Positions 33,258 to 43,081 of a stretch of 44,855 nucleotides of DNA are shown piece by piece. This stretch comes from CAYRML01 sp964425485. GTDB taxonomy: Bacteria > Bacillota > Dehalobacteriia > UBA4068. The notes beneath the pieces are model-generated. The model had not been told where the DNA came from, made no database searches, and saw only the letters and a list, made by a program, of their open reading frames with translations. Made by a program: the position numbers and the translations under genes. Each line of letters begins with the position of its first letter. The stretch's first letter is position 1. The DNA is taken from NCBI GenBank assembly GCA_964425485.1, contig CAYRML010000002.1, positions 1 through 44,855 on the forward strand, given 5' to 3'.

Positions 33258-34592
33258 TTAAACAACACCTTGAGCGATCATAGCATCAGCAATTTTGATG
33301 AAACCACCGATATTAGCACCATCGACATAGTTGGTGTAGCTGCCTTCTTTACCATATTCTTGGCAAGTGGCATGGATATTTTCCATGATGGTTTTCAGTT
33401 TTGCATCGACTTCTTCTGCACTCCAGTAATAACGCATGCTGTTTTGAGCCATTTCCAAACCGGAAACGCCAACACCACCAGCATTAGCAGCTTTGCCAGG
33501 AGCAAAGAGGATTTTGGCATCGAGGAAGCAGTTAACAGCATCTTCGGAGGAAGGCATATTAGCAGCTTCGCAAACGCATTTTACGCCGTTATTCAACAGA
33601 GCTTTAGCGTCATTCAAATCTAATTCGTTTTGGCGAGAGGTAGGAACAGCGATATCACAAGGAACAACCCAGGGGCTGCCTTCTTTGTATTCAAGACCAT
33701 ATTTTTCAGCATAGTCTTTGATAGGACGACGATATACAGTCCACAAAGTTTTGATGTATTCCAGTTTTTCGCCGGAAACGCCATCTGGATCATAAACATA
33801 ACCGAAGGGGTCAGCAACGGTGATAATTTTACCGCCTAATTGGTGAACTTTTTCAATGAAGAAGGAACCAACATTACCATAACCGGATGCAGCAACTCTT
33901 TGACCTTCAATGCTCATGCCTTTGGTAGCCAGCATTTGTTGAAGGAAGTATGCAACGCCGTAACCAGTAGCTTGTGTACGGATCAAGCTGCCGCCCCAGC
34001 CAACACCTTTACCGGTGAGAACGCCGGTGTATTCATTAGCAAGTCTTTTGTATTGGCCGAAGAGATAACCGATTTCCCGGCCGCCGACACCAATATCACC
34101 GGCAGGAACGTCGGTGTTGGGGCCGATGTGGCGGAACAATTCGGTCATGAAGGATTGGCAAAAGCGCATAACTTCAGCGTCGGATTTACCTCTGCCGTCG
34201 AAGTTAGAGCCACCTTTACCACCGCCCAAAGGCAGGTTGGTCAAGCTGTTTTTGAAGATTTGTTCGAAACCTAAGAATTTAAGGGTGCCGACAGTAACGT
34301 TGGGAGCAAAACGCAGACCGCCTTTGTAAGGACCAATGGCGCTGTTGAATTGAACTCTCCAGCCTTTGTTAACTTGGATTTCGCCTTTGTCATCAACCCA
34401 AGGAACACGGAAAGAGATGGTGCGTTCAGGCTCTACTAAACGTTCCAAGATTTTGTTTTCAGCATATTTGGGGTTTTTGTCAATGAAAGGTGCCAAGGAA
34501 ATAACAACTTCCTTTACCGCTTGATGGAATTCTGGTTCTGCAGGGTTTTGGGCAATCAGGTTGTCCATAAACTCTTGTACATTAATAGTCAC
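33258..34592 (-). CDS. gdhA: Glutamate dehydrogenase
   Basis: GdhA interconverts glutamate and 2-oxoglutarate plus ammonia in the cytoplasm. The 444 residues match the hexameric NADP-type family. The catalytic core shows GPYKGGLRFAPNVT, PLGGGKGGSNFDGRGKS with the active Lys, and PAGDIGVGGREIGYLFGQYKR. The coenzyme domain has ASGYGNVGSFFIEK and KAANAGGVGVSGLEMAQNS. The start is a GTG (VTINVQEF) with GGGAGG seven bases upstream; the longer frame to 34634 lacks a site. It has its own promoter and a CodY-box-like sequence upstream, and ends in a strong terminator, so it is a single-gene unit. Cofactor preference (NADP or NAD) is inferred only from family similarity. Confidence 0.96.
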   Translation of the reverse strand: MTINVQEFMDNLIAQNPAEPEFHQAVKEVVISLAPFIDKNPKYAENKILERLVEPERTISFRVPWVDDKGEIQVNKGWRVQFNSAIGPYKGGLRFAPNVTVGTLKFLGFEQIFKNSLTNLPLGGGKGGSNFDGRGKSDAEVMRFCQSFMTELFRHIGPNTDVPAGDIGVGGREIGYLFGQYKRLANEYTGVLTGKGVGWGGSLIRTQATGYGVAYFLQQMLATKGMSIEGQRVAASGYGNVGSFFIEKVHQLGGKIITVADPFGYVYDPDGVSGEKLEYIKTLWTVYRRPIKDYAEKYGLEYKEGSPWVVPCDIAVPTSRQNELDLNDAKALLNNGVKCVCEAANMPSSEDAVNCFLDAKILFAPGKAANAGGVGVSGLEMAQNSMRYYWSAEEVDAKLKTIMENIHATCQEYGKEGSYTNYVDGANIGGFIKIADAMIAQGVV

Positions 34593-34733
34593 AAAAAAAC
34601 CTCCCTTTAATTTTCTTATGATCAAAGACCACAAGTTAATAAATTTATCACATTACAGACAGAATTTTGCCTGTAAAGAGCAAAACTGATAAAAAACAAT
34701 ACAATTTCCGGCGTTTTAGCACACCCGCTATAG

Positions 34734-34762
34734 ATTGTACCTCTTTTCTTATAAAAAGACAA
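34734..34762 (-). promoter_or_regulatory. Sigma-A promoter of gdhA
   Basis: TTGTCT (34757-34762) and TACAAT (34734-34739) with a 17-base spacer, giving a leader of about 135 bases. Confidence 0.65.
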
Positions 34763-34772
34763 GTGTTTCAGC

Positions 34773-34787
34773 AATTATCAAAATATT
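34773..34787. promoter_or_regulatory. CodY-box-like site upstream of gdhA
   Basis: AATATTTTGATAATT matches the CodY consensus AATTTTCWGAAAATT at 12 of 15 positions, ten bases upstream of the -35. CodY itself is encoded in this window. It is A/T-rich sequence, so chance is possible. Confidence 0.45.
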
Positions 34788-34814
34788 TTTACAACTCCTG
34801 TTCGACCTTTTATT

Positions 34815-37800
34815 TTAGCGTAAAACCAGGTTCTCTTCGCCTAAAAGGCCACGCAAAGCCGAAAATAATCTTCTGTCGGCGGCCACTCCGGCAAGGCCCG
34901 GTAGGCTGGAATACTGTTTTAAATCATCATAATATATGGAAATTTCCAAATCGCCGGGCATTCGTCCCAGCATATCCTTGATCTGGGCCATAAAAATCAG
35001 ATCCTGGCTGTCCGGCAGCCGCAAATAAAGCTTGCCCGGCGGGGCGATCTTTTCCACCACCAGCTCGATCCGGCCATCATCGGTCTTCAGCTTGCCTTCC
35101 ACCAGCAGCACCGCCCCCTCAAACAGCCTTTGCCGGCACTCGCCATAGGCCCGCGGAAAGATGATGCAGCGGATATTCTGCATTTGATCTTCCAGATGGA
35201 AGGTAGCCATATAATCACCGCGCTTGGTCAGAATATGGCGCAATCCCTGCACCATGCCGCCCAGAACCACCTTTTCCCCCGCAGCCATCTCCTCCAGATC
35301 AGTCAGGCGGTGCGTGATCTTGGCGGCCAAAATCTCATTATAGGCATCCAGCGGATGGCCGCTGACATAAAAACCGATGGTCTCTTTTTCCATGGACAAA
35401 AGCTCGGCATTGCCAAATTCGCCAATATCGGGCGGCTCCAGCTCCGGCAGCTCATATTCCGCCTCATCCATGCCAAAATCAAAAAGCGAAAGCTGGGAAC
35501 TTTCAGCATCGCCGGCCAGCTTACGGCCGATCTCCAGCGCCCGGCCGGCCAATTCCAGCATTTGCGAGCGATAGCAGCCGAAACTATCAAGCGCGCCGCA
35601 TTTGATAAGGCTTTCCAGCATCTTGCTGTTCATGCTGGTACGGTAGCAAAGGTCAGTCAGAGAGATGAAAGAGCCGCCCTCTTCTCTTTCGGCCACGATT
35701 TTGGCCACGGCCTCCCGTCCCACATTCTTGACGGCGGCCAAAGCAAAGCGGATCTTGCCATCCACCACAGCAAATTTGACCTGGCTTTGATTAATATCGG
35801 GCGGCAGCACCTCCAGGCCCATGCGGCGGCATTCCTCGATATATTCCGGCACCTTGTCGGCCGTGTCCATGACGCTGGTGAGCATAGAGGCCATAAATTC
35901 GGCCGGATAATTGGCCTTGAGCCAGGCCGTTTCATAAGCTACCATGGCATAGGCCGCCGAATGGCTTTTATTGAAGCCATAACCGGCAAAATATTCCATC
36001 AGGTCAAAAACAGAGCCGGCGATTTTGGGGTCGATGCCGTTTTTCTGGCTACCGGCCATAAAATTGCTGCGTTCCTTAGCGATGACTTCCGGCTTCTTTT
36101 TGCCCATGGCCCGGCGCAACATGTCGGCCTGGCCCAGCGTAAAACCGGCCATGGCCCGGGCAATCTGCATGACTTGCTCCTGATAGAGGATGACGCCATA
36201 AGTCTCCTTGAGTATATCTTCCAAAAGCGGATGCGGATAGACGATGGGCTGCTTGCCATGCTTGGAATCGATAAATTGATCCACCATACCGCTGCCCAAA
36301 GGCCCCGGCCGGTACAGCGCCACCAAAGCGATGATATCCTCGAAGCGCTCCGGTTGCAAATTGCAAAGTATCTTGCGCATGCCGGCGCTTTCCAGCTGGA
36401 AAACGCAAACCGTATCGCCGCGGCACAAAAGCCCAAAAGTCTTGGCGTCATCCAGGGGGATGGCGTCGATATCGATGGGCGGCAACTGGGGATAGCTGGC
36501 CTTGATATTGTCGATGGCATCGCCGATGACCGTGAGCGTACGCAGGCCCAAAATATCCATTTTCAGCAAACCGCAAGCCTCCACCTGCTCTTTTTCATAT
36601 TGAGTGGTGGCAAAATCATCGCCCAGCTTCTGCACGGGCATATAGCTGATGATTTCCTTGGGCGCTATAACCACACCGGCGGCATGCTTGGAGCAATGGC
36701 GGGGCATGCCTTCGATCTGGAGGGCCATATCCACCAGCTCTCTGGCCTGCCCATCCCCTTCATAGCTAGCACGCAGATCGGGATTTTCCTTGACGGACTC
36801 CTCCAGCTTGACGCCAGGGCTGCCCGGTATCAATTTGGCCAATCTGTCAACCTCACCATAAGGGATGTCAAGCACCCGGCCCACATCCTTGACAGCGCCG
36901 CGAGCGCCCATGGTGCCAAAGGTGATGATCTGTCCTACATTATTCTTGCCATATTTCTGTACTAAATATTCAATGACCTCGCCCCGCCTTTCATAACAAA
37001 AATCGATATCGATATCAGGCGGCGAGATGCGTTCCGGATTCAAAAAACGCTCAAAGATCAAATTGTATTTTATCGGATCTATATTGGTGATGCCCAGCAC
37101 ATAGGCCACCAGGCTGCCGGCAGCGCTGCCTCGGCCCGGTCCGACATAAATTCCTTTCTTGCGGGCAAAATGGATCAGATCCCAAACGATGAGAAAATAG
37201 CCGGAGAAGCCCATTTTCTCGATGGTGGTCAATTCATATTCCAGCCGCTGCTGCAATTGCGGCGTGACCGGGCTATAGCGCCCGGCCAACCCTTGACGGC
37301 AGAGATGGTCCAGATAGCCGTGCAGTGTAAAGCCATCCGGCACCTGATAAGCCGGCAGATAGAGATCGCCAAATTTGAAATCCACCTGACAGCGGTCGGC
37401 AATGGCCAGGCTGTTCTCGATGGCCTGCGGCCACAGCGGAAACAGCTGCCGCATTTCCTGTTCCGTTTTCAGATAGAACTCGTCGCAGGGAAAGCGCATA
37501 CGGTTCTCTTCATCCCGCAGCTTGCCTGTCTGGATGCAGAGCAGTATATCATGCATGCGGGCATCCTGCCGCGACACATAATGAATGTCATTGGTGGCCA
37601 CCAGGGGTATTCCCAGCTCCAGGGCTATCTGAGCCAGGATGGGATTGCATTTCAGCTCTTCTTCCATGCCATGGTTCTGCAGCTCTATAAAATAATTTTC
37701 CCGACCGAAAAGATCACGATAGTTGGCGGCCAGCTTTTTGGCATCCTCCAACCTATCCTGGAGGATGAGGTCGGGCAATTCGCCGGCAATGCAGGCGGAA

Positions 37801-38201
37801 AGGGCGATCAACCCCTCATGATATTGCTGCAAAAGCTGCCAATCCACACGCGGTTTATAATAGAATCCCTCCAAAAAGGCATGGGAAACCAAGCGGCATA
37901 GGTTCTCATAGCCGGTCTGATTTTCCGCCAACAGCACCAAATGATAAGGAGAATCGTCTTTGCGCGGCTCCTTATCAAAGCGGGTACGCTGAGCCACATA
38001 GACTTCACAGCCGATGATGGGCTTGATGCCGGCCTTTTTTGCCGCCTGATAAAAGTTGATCACGCCGTACATCACGCCGTGATCAGTGATGGCAACAGCC
38101 GGCATATCCAGCTCCACAGCCTGGTCAATCAACCGTTTGACGCGGGCCGCACCATCCAAAAGACTATATTCGGTATGATTATGCAGATGCACGAAGGCCA
38201 T
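34815..38201 (-). CDS. dnaE: DNA polymerase III alpha subunit, DnaE type
   Basis: A replicative polymerase subunit of 1128 residues. It has an N-terminal PHP domain (VHLHNHTEYSLLDGA). The polymerase palm has YVGPGRGSAAGSLVAY and PPDIDIDFCYERRGEVIEYL, holding catalytic acidic residues. Further segments are RHCSKHAAGVVI, ALYRPGPLGSGM and FNKSHSAAYAMVAYETAWLKANYP. The C-terminal part includes a HhH region, FYVSGHPLDAYNE and an OB domain. In Bacillota with PolC, DnaE extends primers on the lagging strand; polC is not in the window. The ATG follows GGGAGG. It begins 30 bases after the radC stop and is probably cotranscribed. Confidence 0.97.
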   Translation of the reverse strand: MAFVHLHNHTEYSLLDGAARVKRLIDQAVELDMPAVAITDHGVMYGVINFYQAAKKAGIKPIIGCEVYVAQRTRFDKEPRKDDSPYHLVLLAENQTGYENLCRLVSHAFLEGFYYKPRVDWQLLQQYHEGLIALSACIAGELPDLILQDRLEDAKKLAANYRDLFGRENYFIELQNHGMEEELKCNPILAQIALELGIPLVATNDIHYVSRQDARMHDILLCIQTGKLRDEENRMRFPCDEFYLKTEQEMRQLFPLWPQAIENSLAIADRCQVDFKFGDLYLPAYQVPDGFTLHGYLDHLCRQGLAGRYSPVTPQLQQRLEYELTTIEKMGFSGYFLIVWDLIHFARKKGIYVGPGRGSAAGSLVAYVLGITNIDPIKYNLIFERFLNPERISPPDIDIDFCYERRGEVIEYLVQKYGKNNVGQIITFGTMGARGAVKDVGRVLDIPYGEVDRLAKLIPGSPGVKLEESVKENPDLRASYEGDGQARELVDMALQIEGMPRHCSKHAAGVVIAPKEIISYMPVQKLGDDFATTQYEKEQVEACGLLKMDILGLRTLTVIGDAIDNIKASYPQLPPIDIDAIPLDDAKTFGLLCRGDTVCVFQLESAGMRKILCNLQPERFEDIIALVALYRPGPLGSGMVDQFIDSKHGKQPIVYPHPLLEDILKETYGVILYQEQVMQIARAMAGFTLGQADMLRRAMGKKKPEVIAKERSNFMAGSQKNGIDPKIAGSVFDLMEYFAGYGFNKSHSAAYAMVAYETAWLKANYPAEFMASMLTSVMDTADKVPEYIEECRRMGLEVLPPDINQSQVKFAVVDGKIRFALAAVKNVGREAVAKIVAEREEGGSFISLTDLCYRTSMNSKMLESLIKCGALDSFGCYRSQMLELAGRALEIGRKLAGDAESSQLSLFDFGMDEAEYELPELEPPDIGEFGNAELLSMEKETIGFYVSGHPLDAYNEILAAKITHRLTDLEEMAAGEKVVLGGMVQGLRHILTKRGDYMATFHLEDQMQNIRCIIFPRAYGECRQRLFEGAVLLVEGKLKTDDGRIELVVEKIAPPGKLYLRLPDSQDLIFMAQIKDMLGRMPGDLEISIYYDDLKQYSSLPGLAGVAADRRLFSALRGLLGEENLVLR

Positions 38202-38231
38202 ATTTTCCTCCCTGTTTGGTTCTACTCTGTT

Positions 38232-38954
38232 TTATTCTACCATTAAATTTCTTTCCGCGAAACTGACATATTCACAATTATTAATAATTATATGGTCCAC
38301 CACGGCAATATCAAGAGGCCGCAGCACATCCACCAATCTGGCGGTCAAATTCATATCGCTGGGCGTGGGCATCAGATTGCCGCTGGGATGATTATGGACA
38401 AAAGCCACGCTTTTGGCCTTATGGCGTAAAGCGGCCTCCACCACGATGCGTGGATAGACGATCACTTCGTTGGTGGTGCCTTTATGCACCAGGCAGCTGT
38501 TAGTGACGCGATTTTGCGCATCGAGGGAGATCAGATAAAATGCCTCATAATGCACACCCATGACCAAGGTGGTGGCAAATTCGGCCAATTGCTGATTGCT
38601 TTTGATCACAGGCAATTTACCGAATTGATCCCTTTGATAGCGACAAAAAAGATCGGGCCACAAGCTCAAGAGCATGGCACAATGGGCTCCGATGCCATTG
38701 ACATGCATCAGATCTTCCGGCCGGGCTTCCAGGACGGCGTTCAAGGAACCGAATTCAGCCAACAAAGCATGGGCCAGGTCATTGATATTCTTTTGCGGCA
38801 CTGCAAAAAAGAGCAATAGCTCCAAAACTTCATGATCGCTGAAATTTTGCAGTCCTTCCCGCAAATAACGATTCTTAAGTCTCTGTCTATGCCCTGAATG
38901 AGGGTGTTTCATTTTATTGCGTTCAATTTGCTCGGCTTTCTCTTTCTTTGGCAT
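38232..38954 (-). CDS. radC: RadC-family JAMM/MPN protein
   Basis: RadC proteins have a helix-hairpin-helix part and a JAMM metalloprotease-like domain; a DNA repair role was proposed and later disputed. The 240 residues show the N-terminal HHP-like GHRQRLKNRYL and the DLMHVNGIGAHCA hairpin. The JAMM site is VAFVHNHPSGNLMPTPSD (HxHPSG and the distant Asp). The start ATG at 38954 has only a weak GTGGAA upstream; MKHPHSG, 14 codons on, is an alternative without a site. It leads dnaE. Confidence 0.9.
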   Translation of the reverse strand: MPKKEKAEQIERNKMKHPHSGHRQRLKNRYLREGLQNFSDHEVLELLLFFAVPQKNINDLAHALLAEFGSLNAVLEARPEDLMHVNGIGAHCAMLLSLWPDLFCRYQRDQFGKLPVIKSNQQLAEFATTLVMGVHYEAFYLISLDAQNRVTNSCLVHKGTTNEVIVYPRIVVEAALRHKAKSVAFVHNHPSGNLMPTPSDMNLTARLVDVLRPLDIAVVDHIIINNCEYVSFAERNLMVE

Positions 38955-39070
38955 TTTTCCACGACATTCCCTGAAATTTTAGTCGAAATTTGGCATATTT
39001 TCAAAGATATACTTAATAATTCCATAATCTTTGATATTTTCCTTTTGCCAAAACAAGTTATTGACCATAA

Positions 39071-39115
39071 AAAAGGATTTGCCCCCGATAGGAAGCAAGT
39101 CCTTGAAAATCATTT
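39071..39115 (-). terminator. Terminator after the LCP gene
   Basis: AAGGACTTGC and GCAAATCCTT pair with one mismatch, followed by TTTTTT on the minus strand, shortly past the stop at 39129. Confidence 0.7.
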
Positions 39116-39128
39116 TTATTTTATTTGT

Positions 39129-40073
39129 CTAATTGCCGTCGGCCTGGTTCTGCCCGCCCTCCTCATCGGAGGCCACAGGGTCGGCCACGAACATATCATA
39201 GACCAGCGCGGAAAGCTCTTCTTTGTCCAGCATCCAATAACTGATGCCACTGATGCTGCCGAAATCGCCGGGCGCGGTCTCGCTGCGCAGATCACTCATG
39301 GGCATATCCTTCAGCAATTTAGCCAGCTTCAGCATTTGGGCATTACTGAGATCGCTCTGCACTACATCGTCCAGGTTGGAGATAAGCTGCGGCAGCTTGC
39401 CGATATTTTCTGCAGCAAAGGCCTTATTCAGCACGGCGGAGATAAAGTTACGCTGTCTTTCCACCCGCTTGACATCACCCATGGCATCACTGCGATAACG
39501 CACATATTGCAGGGCCTGTTCGCCGTTTAGGGTCTGCGGCCCCGGCTGCAAGTCGATGGTTCCGTAATAGGTATGATGATACATCCTCTTGTCGACATCG
39601 ATATCAACGCCGCCCAGGATATCTACGATCTTTTCAAAACCGGCAAAATTGGTCACAACATAATAGTCGATGGGAATATTAAGTAGATTCTGCACTGTCT
39701 CTCTGGTCAAATCGATGCCGCCGTAGGCATAGGAGTGATTGATCTTATCCTTGCCATGGCCGGATATTTCCACATAGGAGTCACGGGGTAGGGATAAAAG
39801 AGAGATAGATTCATTTTTCAGATCAACCCCTGCCACCATGATGGAATCGGCGCGGCCAGTATCATTGATGATATCATTAACGTCAGTGCCTACGATGAGG
39901 ATATTGATGCGATCCTTAGAAGCCAAAAGAGAGCTATCCTCATCGCGATCCGGAACCAGGCTGTTATAATTGCCCATCCAGATCTTGAACCCGGTAATGG
40001 CCACCACCGCGATGAGAATAATCAAGATGACAATAGCCACTTTGCTACCGGATCTTTTTTGTTTCTTTGACAT
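39129..40073 (-). CDS. LytR-CpsA-Psr family cell-wall ligase
   Basis: LCP enzymes transfer lipid-linked glycopolymers onto peptidoglycan outside the membrane. The 314 residues have a basic N terminus, one membrane helix (VAIVILIILIAVVAITGFKI), and the LCP domain. This shows ILIVGTDVND, GRADSIMVAGVDLKNESISLLSLPRD (conserved Asp, Arg), HGKDKINHSYAYGG, and QALQYVRYRSDAMGDVKRVERQ with the catalytic Arg residues. The tail is acidic. The ATG follows AGAGG at long spacing. It lies between guaB and radC, with a terminator after it. The polymer it attaches is unknown. Confidence 0.9.
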   Translation of the reverse strand: MSKKQKRSGSKVAIVILIILIAVVAITGFKIWMGNYNSLVPDRDEDSSLLASKDRINILIVGTDVNDIINDTGRADSIMVAGVDLKNESISLLSLPRDSYVEISGHGKDKINHSYAYGGIDLTRETVQNLLNIPIDYYVVTNFAGFEKIVDILGGVDIDVDKRMYHHTYYGTIDLQPGPQTLNGEQALQYVRYRSDAMGDVKRVERQRNFISAVLNKAFAAENIGKLPQLISNLDDVVQSDLSNAQMLKLAKLLKDMPMSDLRSETAPGDFGSISGISYWMLDKEELSALVYDMFVADPVASDEEGGQNQADGN

Positions 40074-40118
40074 TACTTTTTTGCCTCTTTTCTTTGCCGT
40101 CCGCTTGCTTTAACCTGC

Positions 40119-41582
40119 TTACAGACGATAATTTGGGGATTCCTTGGTGATCTGCACATCGTGAGGATGGCCTTCCACCAGGCCGGAATTAGTGATGCGG
40201 ATGAAGTGGGAATAGGCCTTCAGCGCGGCGATATCCGGCGTACCGCAATAGCCCATGCCGGAGCGCAAGCCGCCGATCAGTTGGAAGACAGTCTCAGACA
40301 GCGGCCCTTTATAGGGCACGCGGCCTTCGATGCCTTCCGGCACCATTTTGTTGGCATCTTCCTGGAAATAGCGATCCCTGCTGCCTTCTTTCATGGCGGC
40401 CAAAGAGCCCATACCGCGATATACCTTAAAGCTGCGTCCTTGATACAGCTCAATCTCGCCCGGGCTTTCTTCGGTGCCGGCGAAAAGGCTGCCGATCATC
40501 ACAACATCGGCGCCGGCAGCGATGGCCTTGACTATATCGCCGGAATATTTGATGCCGCCGTCACCGATGATGGGTATGCCGTGTTTTTTTGCCACACAAG
40601 CAGCGTCATAAATAGCCGTGATTTGAGGCACGCCAATCCCGGCAATGACGCGGGTAGTACAGATAGAGCCAGGCCCCATGCCCACCTTGATACCATCGGC
40701 GCCGGCGCTGATCAAGTCCTCGGCAGCTTCGGCCGTAGCGATATTGCCGCCGATAATCTGCACATCAAAGGTCTTTTTCAGTTTTTCCACCATTTTCAGC
40801 ACAGTCAGGGAATGCCCATGGGCCGTATCCACCACCAACACGTCCACGCAGGACTTAATCAGGGCCTGCGCCCTCTCGATGGTATCCTCGGCAATACCGA
40901 CTGCCGCGCCCACACGCAGGCGTCCTCTTTCATCCTTGCTGGAATTGGGATATTTGAGGTTTTTCTGGATATCCTTGATGGTAATAAGCCCGCGCAGATT
41001 GCCGTCCTTATCCACCAGCGGCAATTTTTCCACTTTATGCTTTTTGAGGATTTCCTGCGCCTGCACCAGATCTGTGCCTTCCGGCGCCGTGATGAGATTA
41101 TCTTTGGTCATCACTTCGTGGATATATTTGCTGTAATCATCCTCAAACCGCAAATCGCGGTTGGTAAGTATGCCCACCAATTTTCCACCCACAGTAATAG
41201 GGACGCCTGAAATCCGATAATGTTTCATAATTTCCAAAGCTTCGCTGACCAAATGATCAGGAGAAAGAAAAATTGGATTGGTAATGACCCCGTTTTCCGA
41301 GCGCTTGACCTTATCAACCTCGCTGGCCTGTTCCTCGATAGTCATATTTTTGTGGATGATGCCGATGCCGCCCTCCCTGGCCATAGAAATAGCCATATTG
41401 GCGGTGGTCACTGTATCCATACCGGCGCTGGCTAGCGGAATATTGAGCTTGATGCTCTTAGTCAGATAGGTAGTGACATCAACATCTTTGGGCAAGACCG
41501 AGGATTTGCCCGGCACCAACAACACATCATCAAAGGTCAACCCTTCCTTCAGGAATTTATTTTGTGGTAATTGCTCGGCCAA
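40119..41582 (-). CDS. guaB: IMP dehydrogenase
   Basis: GuaB oxidises IMP to XMP, the committed step to GTP, in the cytoplasm. The 487 residues have the N-terminal GLTFDDVLLVP, two CBS domains (about 95-205) inside the barrel, GIKVGMGPGSICTTRVIAG with the catalytic Cys, and the flap and MIGSLFAGTEESPGE. The best start is a TTG eight bases after AAGGAGG; a GTG at 41591 overlaps the binding site itself. A -10-like TATAAT lies 60 bases upstream. GTP level links this enzyme to CodY and Rel, both in the window. Confidence 0.96.
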   Translation of the reverse strand: MAEQLPQNKFLKEGLTFDDVLLVPGKSSVLPKDVDVTTYLTKSIKLNIPLASAGMDTVTTANMAISMAREGGIGIIHKNMTIEEQASEVDKVKRSENGVITNPIFLSPDHLVSEALEIMKHYRISGVPITVGGKLVGILTNRDLRFEDDYSKYIHEVMTKDNLITAPEGTDLVQAQEILKKHKVEKLPLVDKDGNLRGLITIKDIQKNLKYPNSSKDERGRLRVGAAVGIAEDTIERAQALIKSCVDVLVVDTAHGHSLTVLKMVEKLKKTFDVQIIGGNIATAEAAEDLISAGADGIKVGMGPGSICTTRVIAGIGVPQITAIYDAACVAKKHGIPIIGDGGIKYSGDIVKAIAAGADVVMIGSLFAGTEESPGEIELYQGRSFKVYRGMGSLAAMKEGSRDRYFQEDANKMVPEGIEGRVPYKGPLSETVFQLIGGLRSGMGYCGTPDIAALKAYSHFIRITNSGLVEGHPHDVQITKESPNYRL

Positions 41583-41641
41583 AAAGCCCACCTCCTTAGA
41601 TAAATTTTATATAAACTTTTATTGCCAATGTTTTAAAGTTA

Positions 41642-41647
41642 ATTATA
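41642..41647 (-). promoter_or_regulatory. Candidate guaB promoter -10
   Basis: TATAAT at 41642-41647 in the 104-base gap before guaB. The -35 at 17 bases is poor (TTCCAG). Confidence 0.4.
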
Positions 41648-41686
41648 CTACAAAACTGCAAAAACTGGAATAGAAATCTAAAAGTT

Positions 41687-42298
41687 TTAGGTGTTTGGCA
41701 GATAATTATTCAAAACCAGCCGCCAAACGCAGCCATCAGTTTCCAGCAGGCTTAGGGCGCCGTTGTCTTGCCATAAAGTCCGTAACTGAGAATAAGGCAG
41801 TCCCAAGCAGTCGCAGATGATGACGCAGTTGACACCGCCATGAGCAATCAAGGCCACCTCTTGCCCCTGATGATCGGACACGATGCTGCGGAAGGGCACC
41901 CCCACACGCTGCCCCAGCTTAGTAAAACTTTCCCCCTCAGGTAAATCAACTTCATAAAAGGTGTCCAGCCACTGGGCTGCCAGCTGAGGGAAAGCCGATT
42001 GGATCTGCTCAAAGGACAGTCCCTCCCACAGGCCGAAATCCATCTCCTGCAAGTCGGCCGCCACCCGCACCGGCAGGGCATGAGCCTCGGCCACAGCCTC
42101 CGCCGTCGCTAAGGCCCGCTTTAAGGGCGAGCTGTAAACGGCGGCCAAAGGTTGCGCAGCCAGATGTCGAGCAGTGGCAGCAGCTTGGATTTTCCCGGCT
42201 TCGTTGAGCTCGGTATCGATCCGCCCCTGATAGATCTTATTATGATTAGATTCCGTCTGCCCATGGCGGATCAGGTAAATGCGGGTAGTTTGCTTCAT
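41687..42298 (-). CDS. cobC: Histidine phosphatase, probable alpha-ribazole phosphatase
   Basis: A 203-residue phosphoglycerate-mutase-like phosphatase. It has YLIRHGQTESN (catalytic His in RHG), YSSPLKRALATAEAVA, the Glu-containing LQEMDFGLWEGLSFE, and ALIAHGGVN with the second His. Its place directly after cobS supports the cobalamin role: removing phosphate from alpha-ribazole phosphate or adenosylcobalamin phosphate. Sequence alone would also allow a general sugar phosphatase. The start is the ATG with GGAGATCG upstream; a TTG one codon earlier is possible. Confidence 0.78.
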   Translation of the reverse strand: MKQTTRIYLIRHGQTESNHNKIYQGRIDTELNEAGKIQAAATARHLAAQPLAAVYSSPLKRALATAEAVAEAHALPVRVAADLQEMDFGLWEGLSFEQIQSAFPQLAAQWLDTFYEVDLPEGESFTKLGQRVGVPFRSIVSDHQGQEVALIAHGGVNCVIICDCLGLPYSQLRTLWQDNGALSLLETDGCVWRLVLNNYLPNT

Positions 42299-42310
42299 CA
42301 ACGATCTCCT

Positions 42311-43081
42311 CTAAAAAAGCAGCGGCCCCAAATTGGCCGATAAGGATAAGGCAAAGAAAAAGAGCAGCAAAAAGATGATCTCCGACCATTCGGCCAAAGC
42401 TCCGTACATATCCCCGGTCAGCCCGCCAAAGCGATTACCCCAATTGTTGGCGATGCTCCAGCTCAAAAGCAGGGCAAAGAAGGCGGCCAAGATAAAATAC
42501 CAATTGGCAAACAGGGCAAAAATAATCAGCGTGATGATAGCCGCCACCCAAAAATGCCTCTTATCAAAGCAGCGATGGAACTGGCTGGCCAGGCCGAATT
42601 TTTTGGCATTGGGGAAAGCATAAACCAGAAAGGCCATGACAAAACGGGAGAATACCAGCGCCGCCGGTATGGCCCACCAAATTTGCCAATCGTTTATCAG
42701 CAGCAGATAGAGGGAAAATTTGAGGATCAAAAGTATGGCCAGCGAGATCAGACCCATGCCGCCCACATGAGCATCGCTCATAAAGCGGAAGGCCTTTTCC
42801 CGGTCATGTCCGGCCATCAGCCCATCCGCTACATCCATGACCCCATCCAGGTGCAGGCCGCCAGTCAGAAAAGCAGCGGCGCCGACCGCGCAAGCGGCGG
42901 CCACAGCCGGACTGATGATGGAGGTCACAGCAGCCACGGCGGCCACGGCAATGCCCAGCACCAGCCCCCATAAGGGCAAAAAGCGCAAAGCCCGCGCCCA
43001 ATCTTCGGGGGCAGGCGCCGACTTGCTTTTTATGGGGATGCGGCTCATAAAACTCAGCAAGAGCAAAAAATCCTTGAACAT
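42311..43081 (-). CDS. cobS: Adenosylcobinamide-GDP ribazoletransferase
   Basis: CobS joins adenosylcobinamide-GDP and alpha-ribazole, making adenosylcobalamin (or its phosphate), in the membrane. The 256 residues form several hydrophobic helices. The signature is GGLHLDGVMDVADGLMAGHDREKAFRFM, followed by DAHVGGMGL, then NNWGNRFGGLTGDMYGAL near the end. The ATG follows AAAGG. It is 12 bases before cobC. Other cobalamin genes are not in view, so a full pathway cannot be claimed; late steps or salvage are possible. Confidence 0.93.
   Translation of the reverse strand: MFKDFLLLLSFMSRIPIKSKSAPAPEDWARALRFLPLWGLVLGIAVAAVAAVTSIISPAVAAACAVGAAAFLTGGLHLDGVMDVADGLMAGHDREKAFRFMSDAHVGGMGLISLAILLILKFSLYLLLINDWQIWWAIPAALVFSRFVMAFLVYAFPNAKKFGLASQFHRCFDKRHFWVAAIITLIIFALFANWYFILAAFFALLLSWSIANNWGNRFGGLTGDMYGALAEWSEIIFLLLFFFALSLSANLGPLLF

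Noticed and set aside
35130..36965. Long plus-strand open frame (611 codons) opposite dnaE
   Set aside because: Same reasoning: dnaE is intact on the other strand and the translation looks like a His/Gln-rich shadow.
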